Shown: positions 8,640-17,385 of the stretch, piece by piece
How the letters are laid out: the number at the start of each line of letters is the position of its first letter
How positions within the stretch are numbered: position 1 is the stretch's first letter
Origin: Clostridium algidicarnis DSM 15099
Lineage (GTDB): Bacteria > Bacillota > Clostridia > Clostridiales > Clostridiaceae
Assembly: GCF_002934235.1 (NCBI RefSeq)
Contig: NZ_PTIS01000021.1
Coordinates: 1-46,507, forward strand
Length of the DNA: 46,507 nucleotides
Direction: 5' to 3'
Made by a program: the position numbers and the translations under genes
Notes under the pieces: model-generated
Told to the model about the DNA's origin: nothing
What the model saw: the letters and a program-made list of their open reading frames with translations, nothing else
The model's database searches: none

Positions 8640-9839
8640 TTAACTAACTTTCATTTTTAAAATTTGTACTGTTTCTGGAAGAACTAATTTACCATCTACT
8701 CTTTCTTTAGCTACAAATCCAACCATTCCATTACCTGCAAATAATTCTTTAAGTTCTGCAAAGGAACGAGGGCCTCTATCACCAATGTTATAGTAGCTAA
8801 AGTCACCAAAGGCTATAACGGGTTTTCCTGCTGCAACTGTTGGAACATAAGCTGAAGTATAAACAGGATATCCAAGTAAACTATCGGGCTCTCCAACTTG
8901 ATATGATGGCTGCCAGATATATGCGCCATTGCCATCCTTTAGTTTCCTAAGAATTGCTAATGTTTGATCATTGATTATAAATGTAGCACTTTTTCTATAT
9001 GGACGCTTTAGTGTATAAATTAAATTGATTATCTCATCAGCTGTAATTGTAGTTGCACTTGCAGCTGTAACACCAATTTCACCTCCACCAGTTGCTGCAA
9101 AAATACCTAGTGGTTTTCCTACTCCATCTCCATTTAAAAAAGCATCTTCTTCTGCATTTGCAAGAGCCTTAGCAAACTTGTTTAAGATGTAACTTTCAAG
9201 ATTAAACACATTATCATAAAGAAGTTCTTCTGTAACCTTAACTGCGACGTGTAGCTTATGTGCATCAAGATTGATTTGTTCAAACTTAGCATCTCCAAAA
9301 GTTAATGCTCCCCCTTCATCAATCCAAGCAGCTGCTGGGGTAGATGCCGCAATATTTATTTTTCTTTCAGCACCGGTCTTAATTGTAGTTGCAAGTTTTC
9401 TTATGATATTTTCTTCTGTTAAACCTTCAATTAGTCTAGTATCATACTCTGATGGAACAAGGTATCCTCCATCTGCATCAACACCTTCTTGAAGTATATT
9501 ATTAATTCTTCTAAAATTAGAACGAAGAGCATTTAGCATAGAATCCTTGTACTCAGCTGTTGCAACTCCCGTTTTAGGGTTTTCATTTGTTTGTAGCTTT
9601 GCAGGACTACTTAAGATTGGGCTACTTGTAGGCTTTGACATTTCAGCATCAATTGCTGTTAGTCTACTTTCCCTTTCAATTTCCTTAGTTAAAGACATTA
9701 TATTGTTTTCCATCTTTGTATAAATAGCATTATCTTCTTCTGAAAGCACATCACTTTCATTTCTTTTGTTATCAAGAAATGCCCTTGCATCTGCTACTGC
9801 CTTATTACGCTTTTCATATAATTCCATAAGTTTATTCAT
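8640..9839 (-). CDS. Major capsid protein, HK97 family
   Basis: This 399-residue protein forms the head shell. The first ~105 residues form a charged coiled coil (MELYEKRNKAVADARAF) that acts as an internal scaffold and is normally removed by the prohead protease; the rest is the HK97 fold (GGYLVPSEYDTRLIEGL, and later NGDGVGKPLGIF). The ATG at 9839 follows GGGAGG. Its place after the ClpP-like protease agrees with maturation by cleavage. Confidence 0.93.
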   Translation of the reverse strand: MNKLMELYEKRNKAVADARAFLDNKRNESDVLSEEDNAIYTKMENNIMSLTKEIERESRLTAIDAEMSKPTSSPILSSPAKLQTNENPKTGVATAEYKDSMLNALRSNFRRINNILQEGVDADGGYLVPSEYDTRLIEGLTEENIIRKLATTIKTGAERKINIAASTPAAAWIDEGGALTFGDAKFEQINLDAHKLHVAVKVTEELLYDNVFNLESYILNKFAKALANAEEDAFLNGDGVGKPLGIFAATGGGEIGVTAASATTITADEIINLIYTLKRPYRKSATFIINDQTLAILRKLKDGNGAYIWQPSYQVGEPDSLLGYPVYTSAYVPTVAAGKPVIAFGDFSYYNIGDRGPRSFAELKELFAGNGMVGFVAKERVDGKLVLPETVQILKMKVS

Positions 9840-9853
9840 ATTAAAATTCCTCC

Positions 9854-10552
9854 CTAAATAAATTTAAGACGCTCTTTTAGCGCCCCAATTGATGGTTTAT
9901 TTTCATTTATTTTTATACCCTTTTTGACTATCATTTTATCAAGTAATGAATTAGTTACTGCTTTTCTGCTAAAAGCATAAGTAGTATCCTCACCTGACTT
10001 TTGCTTTTTATTATCTTTTAAAATCCCATCTGCAAAACCAAGTTCTAATGCTTTGTTTGCATTTAGCCATGTTTCTGCATCCATAAGATTAGATAATCTT
10101 ACACGAGATAAAGAAGTCTTTATCTCATAAGCATTTATGATACTTTCTTTAACTTCTGAAAGCATATCAATTGCTTTTTTCATTTCCTCATCATCTCCAA
10201 TTGCAACCGTAAGTGGATTATGAACCATCATAAGTGCAGTAGGTGCCATTAAGACATTTGTTCCTGCCATAGCAATAACACTTGCTGCTGATGCTGCAAT
10301 ACCATCAATCTTTACAGTTATGTTTCCTTTGTAATCCATAAGCATTGCATAAATCTGACTTGCAGCAATACAATCTCCGCCGGGAGAATTTAGCCAAACA
10401 ACAATATCTCCTTGTGAAGAATCAAGTTCTGCTTTAAATGCTTTAGGTGTAATTTCATCACCGAACCAACTTTCTTCTGCAATTGCACCATTAAAATATA
10501 GTGTTCTAGTATCTGAATTTTCATCTTTTACCCAGTTCCAAAATTTTCTCAC
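9854..10552 (-). CDS. ClpP-like prohead protease
   Basis: A 232-residue serine protease expected to cut the capsid scaffold domain. Visible ClpP-like features are NSPGGD (about 55-60), GIAASAASV with the candidate nucleophile Ser88, and MMVHNP with His111. The start is GTG at 10552, overlapping the portal stop by four bases (GTGA), so translation is probably coupled. Length and position between portal and capsid genes are normal for the family. Confidence 0.9.
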   Translation of the reverse strand: MRKFWNWVKDENSDTRTLYFNGAIAEESWFGDEITPKAFKAELDSSQGDIVVWLNSPGGDCIAASQIYAMLMDYKGNITVKIDGIAASAASVIAMAGTNVLMAPTALMMVHNPLTVAIGDDEEMKKAIDMLSEVKESIINAYEIKTSLSRVRLSNLMDAETWLNANKALELGFADGILKDNKKQKSGEDTTYAFSRKAVTNSLLDKMIVKKGIKINENKPSIGALKERLKFI

Positions 10553-11808
10553 TTTGTTCCCTCCATTCCTAAATTATTTTTATTAGCAAATATTCCTGCG
10601 TCCTGTAGCTTTGTCATATTTCCATTAATCAAATATAAATCTCCACCTTCTTCAACTGATATACGGTCTAAGTTTTCAAGTTCTCTAATGTCATTTGCAC
10701 TCATCCATCCATTTTGCCTTGCAGTTGCATATCCACTCATACGGCTTTGATAATCGCCCCTAAGGAGCCCATCTACATTGAATTTAATGAAATATTTCTT
10801 TTTATCACTAAGAGATAATAGTGAACGTATCATTGCTTGTTCCCACCTTGAAACCCAAGGATCTAATGTGTATTTTACAAACTCCAAAGATTGCTGTTCT
10901 ATATTAGAAAAGCTAGATTTTTCAAGGTCACCAACCATATGTGGTGGAACTCTGAAAATTCTAGCTATCTCATTGATTTGAAATTTCCTTGTTTCAAGAA
11001 ATTGTGCCTGTTCTGGAGATATTGTTATAGGTGTATATTTCATACCTTCCTCCAAAACAGCTACTTTACTTGAATTGCTACTTCCACCAAAGGTTGCGTT
11101 CCAACTTTCCCTAACCCTTGTAGGGTCTTTTAGCATACCAGGATGTTCTAGTACCCCACCCGGTGCAGCACCATTAGCAAAAAATTTAGCTCCATATTCC
11201 TCACAGGCAATAGCCATACCAATTGCATTTTTAGCCATTGCAATTGGAGAATATCCTATAAGTCCATCAAATCCAAGGCCAGGAATATGAAGTACATCAG
11301 AAGGATTCAAGTTTACTATGTTTCCTTTATTATTAGGAGCATCCTCTTTACTTATCATATAACTATAATAAAGCTTTCCCATCTCATCCCTATTTACACT
11401 CATACGATTTGGCATTAATGGATATAAAGCTACTACTTCACCTTTCCCATTTCTAATAATTTGTGCATAGGCATTTCCCCATAAAAGTAAATGAGTCATA
11501 AGGGTTTCCCTAAATACAAAGGAAGTCATCTCTGGATTTGGCTCATCATGTAATAGAAAATATAACGGACTATTTATCGCCTTTTCTTTCCCTCCATTAT
11601 CAGTGTACTGATATAAATGAAGTGGTAATCCTGCCACAGCTTCAGCTAAAATTCTCACACAAGAATATACAGCAGTCATTTGCATTGCTGTTCTTTCAGT
11701 AACAGGTTTCCCAGAAGTTGTACTGCCTAAAAAGAAACCATATGCACTCCCCGCTGTTCTGTTTTTAGGCTTATCTCTTGATTTAAATATTCCAGATAAA
11801 ATTCCCAT
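10549..11808 (-). CDS. Phage portal protein, HK97 family
   Basis: This protein forms the ring at the head vertex through which DNA is pumped. It has 419 residues from MGILSGIFKSRDK, with the family blocks AVYSCVRILAEAVAGLPL, RIFRVPPHMVGDL and the LDPWVSRWEQAM helix. The start at 11808 is chosen because GGGGAG lies about nine bases upstream; a longer reading to 11877 would run through the terminator hairpin of the upstream cassette. Confidence 0.93.
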   Translation of the reverse strand: MGILSGIFKSRDKPKNRTAGSAYGFFLGSTTSGKPVTERTAMQMTAVYSCVRILAEAVAGLPLHLYQYTDNGGKEKAINSPLYFLLHDEPNPEMTSFVFRETLMTHLLLWGNAYAQIIRNGKGEVVALYPLMPNRMSVNRDEMGKLYYSYMISKEDAPNNKGNIVNLNPSDVLHIPGLGFDGLIGYSPIAMAKNAIGMAIACEEYGAKFFANGAAPGGVLEHPGMLKDPTRVRESWNATFGGSSNSSKVAVLEEGMKYTPITISPEQAQFLETRKFQINEIARIFRVPPHMVGDLEKSSFSNIEQQSLEFVKYTLDPWVSRWEQAMIRSLLSLSDKKKYFIKFNVDGLLRGDYQSRMSGYATARQNGWMSANDIRELENLDRISVEEGGDLYLINGNMTKLQDAGIFANKNNLGMEGTK

Positions 11809-11841
11809 AGCAATCACACTCCCCTCTAAAATAGACATAAG

Positions 11842-11872
11842 AAAAGCACCTACCGTTGTGGTAAATGCTTTT
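11842..11872 (-). terminator. Strong rho-independent terminator closing the accessory cassette
   Basis: On the minus strand AAAAGCATTTACC pairs with GGTAGGTGCTTTT (two G-U pairs) around a five-base loop, followed by a short T-rich run. It lies between the 71-residue acidic gene and the portal gene, so it would separate the cassette transcript from the portal gene. Confidence 0.75.
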
Positions 11873-11923
11873 AACAATAAACACTGTTATTATGTAAAAT
11901 TTTTATAGCCTTTTGCATTTTGA

Positions 11924-12139
11924 CTAAACATCAACTTCAAGAATCTCATAATCAACATCATCATCTTCATCAATTGGATAGTCTCCAGGATTTGATAAAT
12001 TCAAAATTTCCGCACCATCATGGTAGCAACTGCATAAGTATCCTGCATAATCTTCGGCTTCAGCTTCAGAATCAAACACTTCGTCCTGCTCTTCACTACT
12101 TCCATCAGAGTATTTCATTAAAATTTTAAACATTTTCAT
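11924..12139 (-). CDS. Small acidic hypothetical protein (cassette gene 3)
   Basis: A 71-residue, strongly acidic protein (MKMFKILMKYSDGSSEEQDE, then DSEAEAEDYAGYL) with an SNPGDYPIDEDDD segment near the end. No membrane segment or catalytic motif is visible; the family is not recognised. It is the last gene before a strong terminator and belongs to a three-gene accessory set between the large terminase and portal genes. Confidence 0.65.
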   Translation of the reverse strand: MKMFKILMKYSDGSSEEQDEVFDSEAEAEDYAGYLCSCYHDGAEILNLSNPGDYPIDEDDDVDYEILEVDV

Positions 12140-12196
12140 ATAGATAACTCCTTTTCATAATTCTCTGTTTTACAATACCATTTCTTTGTCGCATTT

Positions 12197-12523
12197 TCAG
12201 CAGTTCTCATCGGAACTGATTACATTTTCAGTATGTTCTTCTATATCTTCATGTGCAGCATCATAATCTTTTATACCTTGAATCAGTTCAGCCTTAATTG
12301 CCTCAATTTCAGACTGAGGTAGTGCTTTTCCCTTGCTGAAGATCTTAATTAGTTTTTGAATGCCGATGGTTGCGAGAGCACCTACAGCAAGTGTAATTCC
12401 CACAACTGGCAACATTTCTTTTCTACCAGCACTTTTCCCAGCATCAATAAGTGCCTCTATAAGTTTCTCAGGACCTCCTGCTGCTTTGGCTGCTTTTGAT
12501 AATTCTGCATAATTCCATGCCAT
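12197..12523 (-). CDS. Small membrane-anchored hypothetical protein (cassette gene 2)
   Basis: A 108-residue protein with one hydrophobic segment (about 37-59, PVVGITLAVGALATIGIQKL) between a soluble N-terminal helix and a charged C-terminal helix. It begins two bases after the stop of the HTH-membrane gene, so the two are probably made together and may act together at the membrane. The family is not recognised. A membrane role such as superinfection exclusion is only a possibility. Confidence 0.65.
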   Translation of the reverse strand: MAWNYAELSKAAKAAGGPEKLIEALIDAGKSAGRKEMLPVVGITLAVGALATIGIQKLIKIFSKGKALPQSEIEAIKAELIQGIKDYDAAHEDIEEHTENVISSDENC

Positions 12524-12525
12524 TA

Positions 12526-13038
12526 CTAATCCTCCTTTATTTCATCTGCATCGATTGCCTTTTTGATGGTATCCTTTATGACCTCGTCATGTTCTAACAA
12601 ATGTTGATATTGTTCAATCTGCTTTTGGATGCCTTCAATTTCTTTTTCAGTTTGAACGATTAGAGACTTTTTTTGAAGTATAGTACGATTTAAAGTTTTG
12701 ATATTTTCTTTCAAATGCTTTTCAAAGTCTTCCGGTAATACACGAACATCGGTTTCGCCTTTTTTATCGCAATAACTGATAACAGCACCGGCCACTAGTC
12801 CTGCGGCTAAAGTAGCTAAACCAACCGTTGGAGACATCGTTGCCACACTAGATGTAACCTTTGGTAAATATTTCGGTGTTGCCCTTAAAAAACGCTTCAA
12901 TTCATCATCAGTAACAATATTTCCGTCTTTTCGTGATGCTTGAACTGCAGTTAACCGCCCATCACGAATCCACCTGCGCACAGTTTCTGGATTAGTTTCA
13001 AGCAAATCAGCAATCTGTTTAACACTGTATGTCTTCAT
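12526..13038 (-). CDS. HTH protein with membrane segment and coiled coil (cassette gene 1)
   Basis: About 170 residues. The N-terminus (YSVKQIADLLETNPETVRRW, then IRDGRLTAVQA) is a MerR/excisionase-type winged helix that should bind DNA. A hydrophobic stretch follows (about 71-91, VGLATLAAGLVAGAVISYC), then a long coiled coil (about 110-160). This reads as a membrane-tethered DNA-binding protein, an unusual design for a phage protein. ATG at 13038 is preferred because AAGGATGG precedes it; 13047 is the alternative. The promoter upstream carries paired repeats that could be its own operators. Confidence 0.75.
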   Translation of the reverse strand: MKTYSVKQIADLLETNPETVRRWIRDGRLTAVQASRKDGNIVTDDELKRFLRATPKYLPKVTSSVATMSPTVGLATLAAGLVAGAVISYCDKKGETDVRVLPEDFEKHLKENIKTLNRTILQKKSLIVQTEKEIEGIQKQIEQYQHLLEHDEVIKDTIKKAIDADEIKED

Positions 13039-13049
13039 ATACACCATCC

Positions 13050-13116
13050 TTATACTACATTATAATGCTACATTTTTAGGTTTGTCAACAAAAAGTAGTA
13101 TTATAATGTAGTATAA
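13050..13116. repeat. Paired operator-like repeats, inverted copies
   Basis: Two copies of a 20-base motif face each other: GTAGTATTATAATGTAGTAT (read on + near 13095-13114) and GTAGCATTATAATGTAGTAT (read on - near 13071-13052). Each contains two GTAG units around the self-complementary ATTATAAT. One copy covers the -10 box of the cassette promoter and the other lies upstream of its -35 box, so a repressor bound to both could loop or block the promoter. Confidence 0.6.
13061..13090 (-). promoter_or_regulatory. Sigma-A promoter of the HTH-membrane cassette
   Basis: On the minus strand a perfect TTGACA is followed by an 18-base spacer and a perfect TATAAT lying within the repeat copy, just upstream of the HTH gene. 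It would drive the three-gene cassette independently of the phage late transcript. Confidence 0.7.
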
Positions 13117-13126
13117 AAGTGTTTTA

Positions 13127-14728
13127 TTATATAAATAATATTCCTCTGTCATCATAAACAGAAGTACCCTCCCCATTACCACAACGAATTGCTCTATCAA
13201 GGGCCATTATAGTTGCAACAGCACCATCTATCTTCTCCGTTGATTTTTCTTTATCTGCTTTAATATTTCCAGCTGGGTCAGTTCTAATAAAGATATTATC
13301 CATATTCCACCTTAAAACAGGGTGACCTCCATGTGCAAGTTTCTTCTCAAGTGTTAGTTTCATAAGTTCCTTTGTAGGTGGACTCATATCTTTAAACCCT
13401 TGTCCAAAAGGCACTACTGTGAATCCCATACCTTCAAGGTTTTGTACCATCTGAACTGCTCCCCATCTATCAAATCCTATTTCTCTGATATTAAACTTTT
13501 CACCAAGCTTTTCTATGAATTTTTCTATGAAACCATAGTGGACTACATTTCCTTCTGTTGTTTGTATATAACCTTGTCTTTCCCATACATCATAAGGAAC
13601 ATGGTCACGCTTTACACGAAGGTCTATTGTTTCTTCTGGTATCCAAAAATAAGGTAGTACACAAAATTTATCTTCTTCATCCAATGGTGGGAATACTAAA
13701 ACAAAAGCTGTAATGTCCGTTGTACTTGAAAGGTCTAACCCTCCATAACAAACTCTCCCTTTTAAAGATTCTTCATCTACCTTAAAAGAACAGGCATCCC
13801 ATTTATCCATAGGCATCCAACGGATAGCTTGTTTCACCCACTGATTAAGTCTAAGTTGCCTAAAAGAGTTTTCTTCAGCAGGGTTCTGCTTTGCAGATTC
13901 ACAAGCAGCTTTTACTTTATCTATTCCAACAGTTATTCCTATAGAAGGATTTGCTTTCTTCCACACCTTAGGATCTGTCCAATCATCTGATTCATCTGCT
14001 CCATAAATTATAGGATAAAATGTATTATCTTTTTTTCTTCTCTCAATAATATCTTTTGCCTTTTGGTGGGTTTCATAACATATAGAATTTGTATCTGTTC
14101 CAGCTGTAGTAATTAAAAAATATAGTGGTTGCATTCTAGCATCACCAGAACCTTTAGTCATAACATCAAATAGTTTTCTATTTGGCTGTGTATGAAGTTC
14201 ATCAAATACTACTCCATGAATATTAAAACCATGTTTAGAATAGGCTTCTGCTGATAACACTTGATAAAAGCTATTTGTAGGTGCATAAATTATTCTCTTT
14301 TGAGATGCTAAAATTTTAACTCTTTTACTAAGTGCAGGGCACATACGCACCATATCAGCAGCTATTTCAAATACTATAGACGCTTGCTGACGATCAGCTG
14401 CACAGCCATAAACTTCGGCCCTTTCTTCAAAATCACCACAACATAAAAGAAGTGCAACTGCGGCTGCAAGTTCTGACTTGCCTTGCTTTTTAGGGATTTC
14501 GATATAAGCGGTATTAAATTGTCTATAACCATTGGGTTTTAGTGTTCCAAAAATATCTCTTATAATCTTTTCCTGCCAATCTATAAGTTCAAATTTTTTA
14601 CCTGACCATGTACCTTTTGTATGACAAAGGGCTTCAATAAAGGCAACAGCATAATCTGCGTGTTCTTTGCTGTATATGCTACCCTTTGCCTTAAACTTAG
14701 TTTTAGTGTACTTCTTTAATTTTCTCAT
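13127..14728 (-). CDS. terL: Phage terminase large subunit
   Basis: ATP-driven DNA packaging motor and nuclease, 533 residues. The ATPase has IPKKQGKS (78-85) as Walker A and VVFDELHT (173-180) as Walker B; the RNase H-like nuclease starts near GGLDLSSTTDITAF (about 330) and a late acidic residue lies in KIDGAVATIMALD. It follows the small DUF genes and is separated from the portal gene by the accessory cassette, which is unusual since the two are normally adjacent. Confidence 0.93.
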   Translation of the reverse strand: MRKLKKYTKTKFKAKGSIYSKEHADYAVAFIEALCHTKGTWSGKKFELIDWQEKIIRDIFGTLKPNGYRQFNTAYIEIPKKQGKSELAAAVALLLCCGDFEERAEVYGCAADRQQASIVFEIAADMVRMCPALSKRVKILASQKRIIYAPTNSFYQVLSAEAYSKHGFNIHGVVFDELHTQPNRKLFDVMTKGSGDARMQPLYFLITTAGTDTNSICYETHQKAKDIIERRKKDNTFYPIIYGADESDDWTDPKVWKKANPSIGITVGIDKVKAACESAKQNPAEENSFRQLRLNQWVKQAIRWMPMDKWDACSFKVDEESLKGRVCYGGLDLSSTTDITAFVLVFPPLDEEDKFCVLPYFWIPEETIDLRVKRDHVPYDVWERQGYIQTTEGNVVHYGFIEKFIEKLGEKFNIREIGFDRWGAVQMVQNLEGMGFTVVPFGQGFKDMSPPTKELMKLTLEKKLAHGGHPVLRWNMDNIFIRTDPAGNIKADKEKSTEKIDGAVATIMALDRAIRCGNGEGTSVYDDRGILFI

Positions 14729-14755
14729 AAGCTGTCACCTCCTTTCCTTAAATTT

Positions 14756-14780
14756 AAAAAAGACTACAATTAAGTAGCCT
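14756..14780 (-). terminator. Possible terminator before the large terminase gene
   Basis: On the minus strand AGGCTAC pairs with GTAGTCT (one G-U pair) and is followed by six T. A second hairpin (CAACCC / GGGTTG, 14792-14810) lies just before it. Together they could reduce read-through from the DUF5049-type gene into the large terminase gene. Confidence 0.45.
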
Positions 14781-14814
14781 GTAACTAAGAACAACCCCTT
14801 TTAAGGGTTGCCCA

Positions 14815-14988
14815 TTACTTTCCTGTAAAAATAAACCTTATATACTCTTCCTCATACTCTTCAATGAAAGCTATTAATTCATGAAATCCCATCTCCGATG
14901 CAATTTTATTCACCATAGAGAGGTCAAACATATTGGTAAGTGAAGTATCCCTAATAGCTAGTATTTGTTCTTTAATCTTATGCGTCAT
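14815..14988 (-). CDS. DUF5049-like small phage protein
   Basis: A 57-residue protein (MTHKIKEQILAIRDTSLTNM, then FDLSMVNKIASEMGFHELI) that I recognise as the small DUF5049-type family found near terminase genes of Firmicutes phages. It begins two bases after the end of the DUF4314-type gene. The function is unknown; a regulatory role is only a guess. Confidence 0.65.
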   Translation of the reverse strand: MTHKIKEQILAIRDTSLTNMFDLSMVNKIASEMGFHELIAFIEEYEEEYIRFIFTGK

Positions 14989-14989
14989 G

Positions 14990-15217
14990 TTACTCTACCT
15001 CAATTTTGCTACAGCTATCTTCACCATAAATAACGTTCAATCCACTACCATTATCCCATTTAACTAAAATACTACCTGCATCATCAACACCTTTTACTGT
15101 ACCTTTTGTTCCTATTGGTGGTGCTTGGACATCATCCATCTTCACAAGTTCTATCCTTGTACCTATTGGGTATTGTTTTCTTAGCATTTCAACTCTTTCT
15201 TTACTTGGAAACTTCAT
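14990..15217 (-). CDS. DUF4314 protein
   Basis: A 75-residue protein with the DUF4314 pattern: MKFPSKERVEMLRKQYPIGT, QAPPIGTKGTVKGVDDAGS and WDNGSGLNVIYG. The fold looks like a small beta-barrel (SH3-like), but the function is not known. ATG at 15217 has GGGAGG upstream; the longer reading to 15298 lies inside the previous gene. It overlaps that gene by 17 bases. Confidence 0.85.
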   Translation of the reverse strand: MKFPSKERVEMLRKQYPIGTRIELVKMDDVQAPPIGTKGTVKGVDDAGSILVKWDNGSGLNVIYGEDSCSKIEVE

Positions 15218-15884
15218 TCTTAGTACCTCCCTTAAAAGCTGATGACCCAGAAAAATTCTGAAGGAGAATTTTACGTTCTTCTTTGTATTCTTCTCCAATG
15301 AAACCTAGGCGAAGAAGGAAACAGCGGAATGCGTATTTCTCATTTTCTACTTCCTTTTTCTTTGAACTAATGCGTTTCTGGTTTCTTGCCATTTCACAAA
15401 TTGCAGTAACAAAATGGGTATAAGCTTTTACTGTATTACTGTCTTGCTCTCCATGAAACCAAGGAAACCTAATTCTTTCTTCAGCTTTCTCAATCGGCAA
15501 ACTATCTGTAGCTAATGCCTTTTTAATAAGGTCTGCTTTTACTTCCACTAACTTTTCCAGGTTATCAAATGAGTCTTCCGTAAATAATTCAATTGACATT
15601 TCTACAACTAAACTATCTACTGTAGTTTCTAGCATTTCATTTTCAGCTACTGGTGCCTCTGAAATAAAACCTTCTTTCTCTAAAGCTTTAAGCAAAGCCT
15701 CAACTTTTTCTTTCTCTACTTGATCATCAAAAGATATGCAGCCATCTTTGCCTACAACAATATCTCCAACCTCGTAAGCCATACTAGGCATTCCTAGGTA
15801 TCTTGGCCTACATTCTAATATTGCTGCAATGGCAACAACTAGTGACTTGCGCTCTTCTCCTGTTACATTAAATTTAACTTCCAC
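15201..15884 (-). CDS. Phage protein often labelled virulence-related
   Basis: A 227-residue protein starting MEVKFNVTGEERKSLVVAIA. The C-terminal third (RFPWFHGEQDSNTVKAYTHF onward to EKYAFRCFLLRLGFIGEEYK) is the conserved part of a family that many annotations call virulence-related although it belongs to phages. It adjoins the DNA methyltransferase and terminase genes, its normal place. No catalytic motif is visible; the true function is unknown. Confidence 0.75.
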   Translation of the reverse strand: MEVKFNVTGEERKSLVVAIAAILECRPRYLGMPSMAYEVGDIVVGKDGCISFDDQVEKEKVEALLKALEKEGFISEAPVAENEMLETTVDSLVVEMSIELFTEDSFDNLEKLVEVKADLIKKALATDSLPIEKAEERIRFPWFHGEQDSNTVKAYTHFVTAICEMARNQKRISSKKKEVENEKYAFRCFLLRLGFIGEEYKEERKILLQNFSGSSAFKGGTKNEVSK

Positions 15885-15972
15885 TTTTAAGTACCTCCTT
15901 ATTTTTTGGTACTTACATATATCACTCTAAAAGGTATAAGTATCAAGTCCTTTAACCAGAATAATGTGATTC

Positions 15973-17232
15973 TTAAGAAGTAACTTCCTCATCTTTAACC
16001 ATCTCATTATAAGGCAACTTCTTACCATCTCTTATTAAAAACACACCTTCATCACTTGAAACCTGTTCGATGTATCTTTTTACAATAACATCACAGAATT
16101 TTTCATCAAGTTCAATGGTACAACAGATTCTATCAGTTTGCTCACAAGCTATAAGCGTTGAACCACTTCCACCAAATGGGTCTAAAACTATTGAGTTTGT
16201 TAAACTTGAATTTTGAATTGGATAAGCTATAAGAGCCACAGGTTTCATTGTTGGATGATCTGCATTTTTGCTTGGTCTATCAAATTCCCATATTGTTGTC
16301 TGTTTTCTATCTGAGTACCATTGATGTTTACCTGATTTCTTCCATCCAAATAAAACTGGTTCATGTTGCCACTGGTAAGGACTTCTGCCTAATACAAGAC
16401 TTTGTTTCTTCCAAATGCATGTACCACTTAAATAAAATCCAGCATCTGCAAATGCTTTTCTAAAGTTAAATCCTTCTGTATCTGCATGAAAAACATATAT
16501 AGATCCATCATTTGCAAGAACCTTTTCCATATTGCTAAGGCTATCAAAAAGGAAATTTAAAAAAGCATCTGCTGAAAGATTATCATTTTGTATCTTTCCT
16601 GCAGTGCCTTCGTATTTTACATTATAAGGTGGGTCTGTAACTATTAAGTTTGCCTTTTTCCCCTCCATCAATCTTTCATAGGTTTCTGATTTTGTGCTGT
16701 CTCCACAAATAAGTGTATGCCTTCCTAGAATCCACACATCGCCTTGCTTTGAGAATGTAGGCTTTTTCAATTCTTCATCAACATCAAAGTTATCTTCTTG
16801 AACATCTTCAGCAGAATTTAAAAGCATATTTAATTCAGCTGCCTCAAACCCTAAGAGGTCAACATCAAAATCTAGTTCCATTAAACTTTCAAGTTCTATA
16901 GATAATAAATCTTTATCCCATCCTGCATCTTCTGCAAGTCTATTATCTGCAATAATATAAGCTTTCTTTTGTGCCTCGGTTAAGTGGTCTACAAATACAC
17001 AAGGTACAGTTTTCATTCCATCTTCTTTAGCTGCTAGAACTCTTCCATGACCTGCTATAATATTAAAAGCTCTATCGATTAAAATCGGATTTACAAAACC
17101 AAATTCTCTAAGGCTTGATTGTAATTTCTTTATTTGCTTTTCATTATGAGTTCTTGAATTATTGGCATATGGTACAAGTTTTGATATTTCTACTTGTTGC
17201 ATTTCCTCAGTAAATTTATTTTCCCTATCCAA
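15973..17232 (-). CDS. ParB-domain DNA methyltransferase
   Basis: A 419-residue enzyme that probably methylates adenine or N4-cytosine in phage DNA to protect it from host restriction. Residues 13-100 form a ParB-type domain (VPYANNSRTHNEKQ, IIAGHGRVLAA). The methyltransferase has DPPY at 200-203 and the cofactor motif DPFGGSGST at 351-359, an order of the beta class. The start is TTG at 17232, eight bases after a run of five G; it overlaps the region of the preceding 49-residue gene stop. The target sequence cannot be read from the protein. Confidence 0.9.
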   Translation of the reverse strand: MDRENKFTEEMQQVEISKLVPYANNSRTHNEKQIKKLQSSLREFGFVNPILIDRAFNIIAGHGRVLAAKEDGMKTVPCVFVDHLTEAQKKAYIIADNRLAEDAGWDKDLLSIELESLMELDFDVDLLGFEAAELNMLLNSAEDVQEDNFDVDEELKKPTFSKQGDVWILGRHTLICGDSTKSETYERLMEGKKANLIVTDPPYNVKYEGTAGKIQNDNLSADAFLNFLFDSLSNMEKVLANDGSIYVFHADTEGFNFRKAFADAGFYLSGTCIWKKQSLVLGRSPYQWQHEPVLFGWKKSGKHQWYSDRKQTTIWEFDRPSKNADHPTMKPVALIAYPIQNSSLTNSIVLDPFGGSGSTLIACEQTDRICCTIELDEKFCDVIVKRYIEQVSSDEGVFLIRDGKKLPYNEMVKDEEVTS

Positions 17233-17233
17233 A

Positions 17234-17383
17234 CTAATACCCCCTTTGTAATATTTTTATAAGTCCTTTATTTGCACCATCAACATCGCCTGCTACTACT
17301 TGCCCTTTTAAGGTTTTATATTGTTGCTTAGTTAATACATTTTTATTTTGATTAAGTTGCTTCATAAAAATTTGTTTCTCCAT
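17234..17383 (-). CDS. Small conserved phage protein, 49 residues
   Basis: It reads MEKQIFMKQLNQNKNVLTKQ and then QYKTLKGQVVAGDVDGANKG, a basic helical peptide of a kind often seen between terminase small subunit and methyltransferase genes. It starts directly after the small terminase stop and ends just before the TTG start of the methyltransferase, so translation is likely coupled. Its function is unknown. Confidence 0.6.
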   Translation of the reverse strand: MEKQIFMKQLNQNKNVLTKQQYKTLKGQVVAGDVDGANKGLIKILQRGY

Positions 17384-17385
17384 TT

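Noticed and set aside
11920-12129. Plus-strand frame rich in His and Gln
   Set aside because: It arises from the acidic codons of the minus-strand 71-residue gene; it is a mirror artefact.
12841-13130. Repeated ATTATAAT/GTAG units considered as a CRISPR array
   Set aside because: There are only two copies, inverted to each other and placed over a promoter; no regular spacers.
15885-15972. Possible promoter (TTGATA with a TATATG-like box) before the virulence-related gene
   Set aside because: The -10 match is poor and the gene lies inside a continuous phage operon; not strong enough to list.
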